From NCBI GenBank assembly GCA_002308615.1, contig DBWC01000022.1, positions 4,986-21,036 on the forward strand: a DNA stretch of 16,051 nt, in the 5' to 3' direction. Below, in pieces: positions 7,627 through 13,874 of this stretch. Each line of letters opens with the position of its first letter. The stretch's first letter is position 1. This stretch comes from Clostridiales bacterium UBA1248. GTDB lineage: Bacteria; Bacillota; Clostridia; Oscillospirales; CAG-272. The notes beneath the pieces were generated by a model. That model worked only from the letters and a program-made list of their open reading frames with translations, did not search any database and was not told where the DNA came from. Made by a program: the position numbers and the translations under genes.

Positions 7627-7650
7627 AAAAAAAGGCGGTCACTGACCGCC
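7627..7650 (-). terminator. Rho-independent terminator of operon A
   Basis: On the minus strand the stem GGCGGTCA / TGACCGCC (7634-7650) is followed directly by seven T residues (7627-7633). The stop codon of the dockerin gene lies inside the stem. It is convergent with the plus-strand terminator 20-40 bp away. Confidence 0.82.
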
Positions 7651-8850
7651 CTTATAATCTTCTATAACGTATTCCCCGAAAACGTGCGCGTGGCCTCCGC
7701 ATTCGAATTCCTTTGTTGTCTGCTCCGTCACTTTTGCTATCCATTCCGTGCAGATCGACAGCTTGCCGTCGTAATCCTGACAGAATATCAAAAGTTTGTC
7801 AGGCGTCACCGTGTTTTCAAGCTTGTATTCGTTTATATAATCTATGACCTGATTTGCAAGATCTTCGCGGATTTTTTTCATTTCATCCGCCGTTATACCG
7901 GTCTGATAAAACTTTTTAAATCCGTTTTCATACAGATCCCAGTGTCCTTCCGGATATTTCGGGCTCGTACTGAATCTGCATCTGCAATCGGTTTGTACTC
8001 CGCCGTAACAGAATTCAAATTCCACAGTGAAAAAACCTTCTTCCCCTATGAATGCGTATTCAAAAAGCATATCGCGCGGTATTTGTCCGAATTCGGGGTA
8101 TAATTCCTTCATTTTAAGATAATACTCATCCGCTAATGCCTGCTTATCCGGTGTAAATACTGTTTTATCCGGCTTTACAAGCTCGTCACCTGACGCCGGG
8201 ACAACGACCTCAAACGGATAATCCCAACACGTATTCTCGTAAGTGCCCTCGACAAACCGTCCCTTTACGGTAAACGTCAGCACAAATCTGTATAAACCTG
8301 CGGGCGCGGTCTTTAGAAATTCGTTTATATCGTTCAGCTCCTGCCGGCTGTTATACAGCCATGAGCTTACTTTCGTTTCCGTACCGGCGCTGTGCCAGAC
8401 TATATCAAGGTCTGATCCGTCATAAGACAGCACGGGGACGTTTTCGGCAATGTCTGCGCCGGGGCCTTCCGCGCAAATCCAGCCTTTTATATCATCGTCA
8501 TACACGGATTCTCCCACCATGTACGCGCAGGGATATACCGCGTTTTCCCCGTCAGTCACATAGAGATATACGGGATACGATCCCTCATACATACTCTTTC
8601 CGCTTACTGTTCTGAACAGGGCGGTAACATCTTTATTGTCCACCGAACCGTCGCCGTTTATATCGTAATCATCGCAGGATTTCGTCACGGCCTCGCTGCT
8701 GAGGTGCCTGAACAGCGCCACAACGTCCTTGTTGTTTACCTCTCCGTCGTTGTTTATATCACACGTGCTTTTTTCCGCATAAACGTAAGCACTTGCCGTC
8801 AATGAAAATATCATTATAAGCGATAGAATTATTACAATTATTCTTTTCAT
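7639..8850 (-). CDS. Secreted protein with an N-terminal type I dockerin domain
   Basis: This is a 403-residue exported protein. A signal peptide (MKRIIVIILSLIMIFSLTASAYVYA) is followed at once by two calcium-binding dockerin repeats: DINNDGEVNNKD (31-42) and DINGDGSVDNKD (63-74), each followed by V-ALFR. Dockerins bind cohesins, so the protein probably docks on a scaffold or cell-surface protein. The remaining 320 residues contain two beta-rich stretches and no catalytic motif I recognise; a C-terminal GGHAHVF segment is of unknown role. The start at 8850 is preferred over an upstream ATG at 8928 because it begins the signal peptide and has a GGGGAG ribosome site 7 nt upstream. The gene starts 29 bp after the membrane partner gene and is last in operon A. 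The function of the bulk of the protein is unknown. Confidence 0.85.
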   Translation of the reverse strand: MKRIIVIILSLIMIFSLTASAYVYAEKSTCDINNDGEVNNKDVVALFRHLSSEAVTKSCDDYDINGDGSVDNKDVTALFRTVSGKSMYEGSYPVYLYVTDGENAVYPCAYMVGESVYDDDIKGWICAEGPGADIAENVPVLSYDGSDLDIVWHSAGTETKVSSWLYNSRQELNDINEFLKTAPAGLYRFVLTFTVKGRFVEGTYENTCWDYPFEVVVPASGDELVKPDKTVFTPDKQALADEYYLKMKELYPEFGQIPRDMLFEYAFIGEEGFFTVEFEFCYGGVQTDCRCRFSTSPKYPEGHWDLYENGFKKFYQTGITADEMKKIREDLANQVIDYINEYKLENTVTPDKLLIFCQDYDGKLSICTEWIAKVTEQTTKEFECGGHAHVFGEYVIEDYKGGQ

Positions 8851-8879
8851 TTGTTTTTCTCCCCGTAGAACTTCAAATA

Positions 8880-10025
8880 TTATTGAAAGCTGCCGAATGA
8901 AAGATTTGATAACCACAGTGAAGACCACACGTTAGGGGAGCCTTTTACTTCTACAAGTAAATCGTCATATACGAATATTGTGCTGTTTCTGCTGTCGTTT
9001 TTATATTCATATACCAACGCGGTAACTTCACGGTCGGCAAGGTTTAACGTCTGTTCGTAAATACTCTTATGCTGATTACCGAGATTGTTTAAATTAGGCG
9101 CGTTCGGAGAAAGTTCCTTAATTATCTCAGAAGTAGCCTTATTGTTTTGACTCGCGATTTCATCCGGTAAATATGTGATTTTTATATAGTAATTTTCGCC
9201 GGTTGATACACTCGGATGATAGAATATACACGGTAAGCCGTAAGCTTCGGATGCGAATAATGTAATGTTTGCGTATCCTTCTTCATTCCGTAATTCTATC
9301 ACATTTCCGTTAAAATAAGGAATTGCGTTGTTATTTGAATCGAGCTTTTCAATAAAAGCCGTGATATTTGCAAGCTGTTTTCTTGATGCTCCCTGCTCCG
9401 CAAACTCATTTATTATATATTTTCCATTTTGGCTGATTGCTGTTTTTAAATCCGGAAACGAATCAAACTCCAGCGGATATAAGGCAGGATCGTTTTCTTT
9501 ACCCGTCGTCTCATCCGTATCAAACTGCTCGTCTGTGTCAACCGTTATTATATCAGCCGTATCATAATTTTCGGCTGTGCTCTCCACCGTCTCGGTCTGC
9601 GGGTCTTTATCCGTTTCCGTATCGATTTCGACCGGCTCGGTCTGCGTTACGGTATCGATCCCCTCGGCCGTGTCTTCTTCCGGCGTTGTCTGTGTGTCCG
9701 TTATATCCTCCCCGGTCGTTTCCGTTACGGGCTCATTGCCGTTATAAGCGGTATCATCCTCCGGCGTCGTCGCAGCGTCTGTTTCCGTATCGCTTACGAC
9801 GGACTGCGTGCCGGTCGTCTCCGGCGGTACGGGTATCCCGTGGTCGCTTCCGGTATTTGCTATTATAACAAATATAACAGGTATCATCACGGCAAGCGCG
9901 GCGGCCGCGGCTATCGCAGACAGACGTAAGATCCTGCCGCGGCTGCTCTTTTTATAAACGGACGCGTCTTCCACGTATTTATCGTCCGCTAACGATATTT
10001 TATCAAGTAAATCTTTTCCTCTCAC
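8880..10025 (-). CDS. Single-pass membrane protein, likely anti-sigma factor of operon A
   Basis: This is a 381-residue protein with a short cytoplasmic N-terminus (GKDLLDKISLADDKYVEDA, residues 3-21), one transmembrane segment (about 34-57), a very long Thr/Glu/Asp linker (about 65-190) and an extracytoplasmic C-terminal domain of unknown fold. No zinc-finger (HxxxCxxC) anti-sigma motif is present. The role is inferred from its position directly after the sigma gene and from topology. I choose the GTG at 10025, which overlaps the sigma stop codon as GTGA and has an AGGAG site 11 nt upstream. An in-frame ATG at 10073 would extend the protein 16 residues and overlap the sigma gene by 52 nt. 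The GTG start agrees with the 4-bp overlap in operon B and puts the LLDK...DDKYVEDA motif at the N-terminus, as is common in Firmicute sigma partners. Confidence 0.7.
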   Translation of the reverse strand: MRGKDLLDKISLADDKYVEDASVYKKSSRGRILRLSAIAAAAALAVMIPVIFVIIANTGSDHGIPVPPETTGTQSVVSDTETDAATTPEDDTAYNGNEPVTETTGEDITDTQTTPEEDTAEGIDTVTQTEPVEIDTETDKDPQTETVESTAENYDTADIITVDTDEQFDTDETTGKENDPALYPLEFDSFPDLKTAISQNGKYIINEFAEQGASRKQLANITAFIEKLDSNNNAIPYFNGNVIELRNEEGYANITLFASEAYGLPCIFYHPSVSTGENYYIKITYLPDEIASQNNKATSEIIKELSPNAPNLNNLGNQHKSIYEQTLNLADREVTALVYEYKNDSRNSTIFVYDDLLVEVKGSPNVWSSLWLSNLSFGSFQ

Positions 10026-10582
10026 AGTTCTATCCACTCCTTTTTCAGATATGAAAGCAGCTTTGCTCTGCATCTGTAAAGGACCGTTTTTACGTTATTC
10101 TCGCTCATACCGAAACCGCTTGAAATCGCGGCGACGCTGTCCCCGTAGAAATATCTGCGCATAAATACGCGGCGGTTTTCCTTTGACAGCGACGACAAAA
10201 AGCCGTTTATCGCCTCTTTTATCGCCATATCGTCAAGTTTGCACTCCGTATCATCGGGCGACGGTATACAGTTTTCAAGCTCGTCGGACAATTCCACGTA
10301 TATAGCGCTTCTCTTCTGCCGGTTTTTCATGCGGCAGATATTAAGCGACAGATTTCTTATAATACGCATAAGATACGGAAAAAGGTACTGCCTCGGCTCG
10401 TGCGGCGGAATAGTGTTCCACGCTTCAAAATACGTGCTGTTTTTGCATTCCTCAGCGTCGCGCCGGTCCTCGGTTATGTTGAGCGACGCGGTAAAAAGCC
10501 GGCTGCCGTACTTTTTATCCGTTTCCGATATAGCCGTTTCGTCTCTTTGCAGATACAGATCAACAATTCTGCTGTCTTCCAT
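10022..10582 (-). CDS. ECF-type RNA polymerase sigma-70 factor, operon A
   Basis: This 186-residue sigma factor has region 2 at about 10-85 (IVDLYLQRDETAISETDKKYG, EECKNSTYFEAWNTIPP, IIRNLSLN) and region 4 at about 120-180, with the helix-turn-helix SVAAISSGFGMSENNVKTVLYR. It should direct RNA polymerase to the promoters of operon A and perhaps other surface genes. The start at 10582 has an AGGAG site at 10589-10593, 6 nt upstream. A longer open frame to 10966 exists, but its extra 128 codons translate the repeat region and are spurious. It is a clear paralogue of the operon B sigma factor: both contain IV-L--RD--AI-E-D-KYG, D-EEC-N-TY--AWNTIPP and similar HTH spacing. The stop codon overlaps the next gene by 4 bp. 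Confidence 0.88.
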   Translation of the reverse strand: MEDSRIVDLYLQRDETAISETDKKYGSRLFTASLNITEDRRDAEECKNSTYFEAWNTIPPHEPRQYLFPYLMRIIRNLSLNICRMKNRQKRSAIYVELSDELENCIPSPDDTECKLDDMAIKEAINGFLSSLSKENRRVFMRRYFYGDSVAAISSGFGMSENNVKTVLYRCRAKLLSYLKKEWIEL

Positions 10583-10886
10583 GCTGTTCTCCTTTTTGTG
10601 AAGGTCCTTCAACCGTATAAGCACCGTTATTATGAAAAGGTTTCCTGATTTTTTTAAAAATTCAATTTTGTTTATTATCACCGACCTCCGTTTGCCTTCT
10701 CCTTTGGGAGAAGGTGACGCTGACAGAGTTTCCCCGACGCGAACTTGAGAGCGTTGGGGGTTCTCGTAAGCCGACGGATGACGCTCGCGCCCCCTCAATC
10801 TCATAGAGATTGTGGGAGGGGACCGAGGGGTTCCCCGAAAACGAGGAACGAGTTTTTGGGGGTTCCGGAGGACCGAGGGGTTCCCC
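10583..10886. repeat. Mosaic of short hairpin and direct repeats upstream of operon A
   Basis: Apart from the leader of operon A (10583-10680), this stretch holds only repeats. They include a palindrome CCTTCTCC-TTTG-GGAGAAGG (10695-10714), a hairpin CCCCGACGC / GCGTTGGGG (10732-10740, 10751-10759), an inverted repeat CAATCTC-ATA-GAGATTG, and a hairpin CCCCGAAAAC / GTTTTTGGGG (10833-10842, 10852-10861). A 25-bp direct repeat occurs at 10820-10844 and 10870-10894, exactly 50 bp apart. The two CCCCGA hairpins are both followed by GGGTTC and look like diverged copies of one unit. Open frames through the region on either strand are low-complexity artefacts. Confidence 0.75.
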
Positions 10887-10961
10887 GAAAACGACCTGTG
10901 GGAGCCGTTCTTAGAAAACATCTCGCAGAGACTGGAAAAAATAAGATCCGAGCGCGGATAA
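10887..10961 (+). pseudogene. 3'-terminal remnant of a second C39/amidase fusion gene
   Basis: Twenty-four codons plus a TAA read ENDLWEPFLENISQRLEKIR then SERG. They align without gaps to the last 24 residues of the amidase fusion gene at 5425-7275 (ENDLWDQFLENIQQRYDKIK then AERG), with 17 identities, and both frames stop at the same point. Everything upstream has been replaced by repeat DNA. The junction falls in GAAAACGA, which is both the end of the 25-bp repeat and the start of the amidase segment. DNA divergence beyond the first 17 bases shows this is not a recent copy. Confidence 0.82.
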
Positions 10962-10970
10962 AACACAAGA

Positions 10971-10999
10971 TCGAGGGGGTTCAGAATGAACCACCTCGA
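10971..10999 (-). terminator. Probable terminator of operon B
   Basis: On the minus strand the stem TCGAGGTGGTTCA / TGAACCCCCTCGA (13 bp, one mismatch) with loop TTC lies about 15 bp after the serpin stop codon. It is followed by a modest T-rich tail (TCTTGTGTTTT). It also sits 9 bp after the amidase remnant on the other strand and may once have served both. Confidence 0.6.
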
Positions 11000-11014
11000 C
11001 CGCTTTAATGCTAT

Positions 11015-12289
11015 TTATTCTACTTCCGCGTCTCCGACTACGCCGGCAAACAACGGCACGTTGTTTGAGTCCGTTATTATAAACAGAAACGTGCGGTAAA
11101 CGTTAAAATAATATTTTTCCGGTTCTTCTGCCGGGTCGGCGCATTCCGCCGCGTACGTAACACCCGTATACGCCGCCGCTTCCATGCCTTCGTTATCCGC
11201 TTTTACACGTGCGCCGTGCGCTACGCCGCTTATAAATAACGGCTCATCCGACAAAGGTGAAAAATCCGATGCGCTGCCGTATTTAAAAATATCGGTTATA
11301 CCGCAGGCTTGAAGCGCCTCGTTCATGCTTTTGTTTGATTTCACGTCAAATTTCGGTACGGTGAGATGTACCTCAACGTTTGTTTTGGCTTTCTTTTGTT
11401 CGGAGAAGATATACTCTGACGGTCTGTCCCTTATCACGTCGTACACGGTTTTATCCTCGTTCGGCAAAAACAGCCACATAGCCCCCTGATAATCAAGAAG
11501 CGGCTTTTCGTACGCCGTGAAATCCTCTCCGATATACACGCATCCGTCGTTAACGCATTTCATATAAGTACAAGGCGCGGTATCGTTGAACAGCGTTTTA
11601 TCCGACGTGTCGTAATAGAATCCGTCTTTCCATCTTGCGCTCATATACAGCGTTGATAAAAGCATCGCCCTGTCGTCGTCTCCTATTTCGATGTTCAAAT
11701 TCTCGTCAAGCAGGCCGCCGGTTTTATCTGACAGCCATTTTTTCATATCCGATATATACTTTTCATCCCTGAAGCTGCCTTTTCTTATATACGCGCCGTA
11801 ATCCTTCTTGAGCTTGTCAAGACATTCCCGTTTCGTATCGAACCGGTCGTCAAGCCACAGTGAATTGCCGGGCAAAACCTTAATAAACGCCTCGTCCCTG
11901 TAATATGACGCCGTGATCGATTTCGTTCTTTTGCAAAGATCGTCCGCGTCGGACGCTCCGAGCGCGTCAAGCAGCTGTTTCTGCGTGCCCTCGCCCGCGG
12001 TCTGCGTGACAAGCGACATACAGGTATAAATATTCACGGGCGATATAACCTTAAATCCGTCCTCTGTAAGTGAATTAATTATAATATCATCATAAAACTT
12101 ATAGTAATCCGCGTGATCCGCACGCGTTATTTCAAAGCCGGTATCGTCCGGATTCGAATTCGCCGCCGTTTCGGTCTTTGGTATTTCATCGCTTTCCAAA
12201 GCTGTTTCCGCAGGCTTGACAGAAAGCATACAACCGTTCAAAACAACGGTCATAAGCAGTAAAACCGCTAAAATTCCCGTTTTTTTCAT
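11015..12289 (-). CDS. Serpin-family protease inhibitor, predicted lipoprotein
   Basis: This 424-residue protein begins with a lipoprotein signal (lipobox LNGC, C20), so it should be tethered to the outer face of the membrane. The rest is a full serpin fold: FKVISPVNIYTCMSLVTQTAGEGT, then LYMSARWKDGF, the reactive-loop hinge EGMEAAAYTG (367-376), and the C-terminal signature YRTFLFIITDSNNVPLFAGVVG. The small-residue hinge is the inhibitory type. Counting from hinge G368 as P15 puts P1 at E382 and P1' at C383, which would suit a glutamyl endopeptidase; the register may be off by one. The ATG overlaps the previous gene's stop as ATGA, with an AGGAGG site inside that gene. Serpins are reported in clostridial cellulosomes, where they are thought to guard against proteases. 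It is the last gene of operon B, in the position held by the dockerin protein in operon A. Confidence 0.92.
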   Translation of the reverse strand: MKKTGILAVLLLMTVVLNGCMLSVKPAETALESDEIPKTETAANSNPDDTGFEITRADHADYYKFYDDIIINSLTEDGFKVISPVNIYTCMSLVTQTAGEGTQKQLLDALGASDADDLCKRTKSITASYYRDEAFIKVLPGNSLWLDDRFDTKRECLDKLKKDYGAYIRKGSFRDEKYISDMKKWLSDKTGGLLDENLNIEIGDDDRAMLLSTLYMSARWKDGFYYDTSDKTLFNDTAPCTYMKCVNDGCVYIGEDFTAYEKPLLDYQGAMWLFLPNEDKTVYDVIRDRPSEYIFSEQKKAKTNVEVHLTVPKFDVKSNKSMNEALQACGITDIFKYGSASDFSPLSDEPLFISGVAHGARVKADNEGMEAAAYTGVTYAAECADPAEEPEKYYFNVYRTFLFIITDSNNVPLFAGVVGDAEVE

Positions 12290-13224
12290 TTATTTCCTCC
12301 TTTTAAGTCAGCTTTCAGAGTATTGATACAGTCGGCGGCTGTTTCCGCTGTCAAAAGCTTTGACATAAACGTATCCGCGTTTTTCGGATAACCGTCAAGC
12401 ATTGAATCGCCTGAAAACAAATACTCCATATCGCCGTCCCTGAAGCATACCCATAACAGTCTGCCTTCAACGTACATGTATTCAATATCGTCAATATAGC
12501 GTATACCGTCATAATTATCGCTCAACAGCCTCATATCTGAATCGTTCTCCGACGTGCTGAGCGTTTCATAACCGTTTGCGCTTTCGTGAACGGAAATATC
12601 GGTCACCGTCAGATTCACCGTAAATCCGGAGCCGTCGTCAAACAAATACCTGTATTCTGAAAAATCATCCGATAATAATATAAACGATTTGAAATCGCCT
12701 ATGTCTTTCAGCGCATCGTAATCAATTATATTTACGCCGCCCTCCGTTTCGTCCAAAAAGCTGCGGTACTCGCCGTAATCAATAATGGTTTTCGTCGGTA
12801 TTTCAATGACGCCCGCCGTGGTCATTTTTCCGGAGTCTGTTTCTTCGGCTGCCGTCGTTATTCCTTCACGACCTGTTTCCGCGGACTCTTTCGTTTCGGT
12901 CGGCGCACTCGTTTCATCTCCGCAAATATCGCTTTCAGGCGGAATTACGATCGCGCTCTCCGCCGTATTAGCCGACGTCGTCGCCTCGGTCTGATCCGCG
13001 TCTGTTACGATGACCGCGGATGTTCCCGGAACAACGGGTGGCAGCATTTCGTTCAGCTTTGACGCCGTTATTACCGCGGCGGCGATCAGACCGGCAGTAA
13101 GCAGAGCGGCGGCGGCTATGACCGTAAGTCTTTTGAGCGCCGGTTTATTTCCGGCTTTATTCCAGTTTTTGTCGGCTTCGTCAAGAATATCGTCGCCGCA
13201 GTATGACATAATATCTTTATTCAT
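12286..13224 (-). CDS. Single-pass membrane protein, likely anti-sigma factor of operon B
   Basis: This is a 312-residue protein with a short N-terminus (DDILDEADKNW, residues 11-21), one transmembrane segment (about 33-54), a Thr/Glu/Ser linker (about 65-135) and an extracytoplasmic domain (about 140-312) rich in Asp and Tyr with no motif I know. No zinc-binding anti-sigma motif is seen. The topology and place after a sigma gene match the operon A partner, but the outer domains are not obviously alike. The gene overlaps the sigma stop by 4 bp (ATGA) with a GAGGAGG site inside the sigma gene, and overlaps the serpin start by 4 bp. Function as a sigma regulator is inference from synteny and topology. 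Confidence 0.7.
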   Translation of the reverse strand: MNKDIMSYCGDDILDEADKNWNKAGNKPALKRLTVIAAAALLTAGLIAAAVITASKLNEMLPPVVPGTSAVIVTDADQTEATTSANTAESAIVIPPESDICGDETSAPTETKESAETGREGITTAAEETDSGKMTTAGVIEIPTKTIIDYGEYRSFLDETEGGVNIIDYDALKDIGDFKSFILLSDDFSEYRYLFDDGSGFTVNLTVTDISVHESANGYETLSTSENDSDMRLLSDNYDGIRYIDDIEYMYVEGRLLWVCFRDGDMEYLFSGDSMLDGYPKNADTFMSKLLTAETAADCINTLKADLKGGNK

Positions 13225-13763
13225 ACGGTGATACCCTCCTCGTTAAGCTTTTTGCGCAGCTGTTCTTTCATTTTGTCAAGAGTTTTATACACCGCCTGCA
13301 AACTTATGCCGTAGCGGTTTGCGATCTTATCGACAGGGTAAGCGTAATAATATCTGTAAACAAAAATCGTCATATCGCGCGGCTTGGACAATTTTAAAAA
13401 CTCGTCCAGTACTCGCCGTATTTCCGCTGATCCTCTTTCGTCCGGCGCGGCGTATTCGCCGAGCTCGTCAATGCAGAGCGTGACGCCCGCGCGTTTCTGC
13501 GCCTTTTGGCTTCTGTATTTTGATATTGCGCTGTTTCTTACGATACTGCAAAGATAACGTTTAAGCGAGACGGGCTTTTGAGGCGGGATCGTGTTCCACG
13601 CGGATAAATACGTGTCGTTTACACATTCCTCACCGTCCTGCTCGTTTTGCAGTATGTTTTTTGCAACAGTCAAAAGGTATTTGCCGTATTTTTGATCCGC
13701 TTCCTCAATGGCGCGCCGGTCGCGGTCAAAAAACAGCTTAACTATGTATTCGTCAGCTGACAT
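13221..13763 (-). CDS. ECF-type RNA polymerase sigma-70 factor, operon B
   Basis: This 180-residue sigma factor has region 2 at about 8-85 (IVKLFFDRDRRAIEEADQKYG, DGEECVNDTYLSAWNTIPP, SIVRNSAISKYR) and region 4 at about 115-172 with the helix-turn-helix PVDKIANRYGISLQAVYKTLDK. It is a paralogue of the sigma factor at 10022-10582. An AGGAG site lies 8 nt before the ATG. It is the first gene of a tightly packed operon with the membrane partner and serpin. An imperfect palindrome CGGTTT-T-AAACCG (13813-13825) lies about 50 bp upstream and may be part of its control region. Confidence 0.9.
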   Translation of the reverse strand: MSADEYIVKLFFDRDRRAIEEADQKYGKYLLTVAKNILQNEQDGEECVNDTYLSAWNTIPPQKPVSLKRYLCSIVRNSAISKYRSQKAQKRAGVTLCIDELGEYAAPDERGSAEIRRVLDEFLKLSKPRDMTIFVYRYYYAYPVDKIANRYGISLQAVYKTLDKMKEQLRKKLNEEGITV

Positions 13764-13843
13764 ACATCATTCTCCTTTCCGTGCTGTCACATAATAAGAC
13801 GCAAAATCCCGGCGGTTTTAAACCGTATTTTTAAATTATTTTT

Positions 13844-13869
13844 AAAAAGCGGGCGATCTCTGATCGCCC
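13844..13869 (-). terminator. Terminator of the VanY-nucleoside phosphorylase operon, REP-like palindrome
   Basis: The stem GGGCGATC / GATCGCCC (13851-13869, 3-nt loop) is followed on the minus strand by GC and five T residues. It begins 5 bp after the phosphorylase stop codon. It fits the GGGCGAYC-N3-GRTCGCCC consensus of the two palindromes in the transposase remnant. Confidence 0.78.
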
Positions 13870-13874
13870 TCGCA

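Larger units (their letters stand above)
7303..7645 (+). pseudogene. Degraded RAYT (REP-associated tyrosine transposase, IS200/Y1 family)
   Basis: The reading frame from about 7313 encodes YDYSSCGAYFLTVCT and VDHYVIMPDHIHLLLSI; the HIH is the HUH metal-binding motif of Y1 transposases. Intact RAYTs are usually about 150-200 residues, and the catalytic tyrosine lies C-terminal to this point. Here the frame runs into a hairpin and poly-T at 7586-7620, ends after a nonsense tail (FFLKLKKGGH), and has no tyrosine motif. The 5' end is also broken: ATG AAA GAA at 7303 is out of frame with the RLTCYDYSS frame, and removing one A from the A-run at 7310-7314 would restore an N-terminus MKENRLTCYDY. 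The only start in the surviving frame is a TTG at 7319. The gene therefore looks frameshifted and truncated, and cannot encode an active transposase. Confidence 0.8.

Noticed and set aside
7303..7645. An intact insertion sequence with defined ends
   Set aside because: No flanking IS200-type end hairpins or target duplication can be defined; the gene is frameshifted and lacks its catalytic tyrosine.
10820..10894. Two 25-bp exact repeats 50 bp apart, considered as a CRISPR remnant
   Set aside because: There are only two copies, the spacing DNA itself folds into the same hairpin repeat, there are no cas genes, and the unit resembles the dispersed-repeat copy at 10730-10760.
10745..11008. An 87-codon plus-strand open frame across the repeat region, ending near the serpin gene
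   Set aside because: It translates hairpin repeats and a terminator, has low-complexity composition, lacks a ribosome site and ends beyond the amidase remnant in a different frame.
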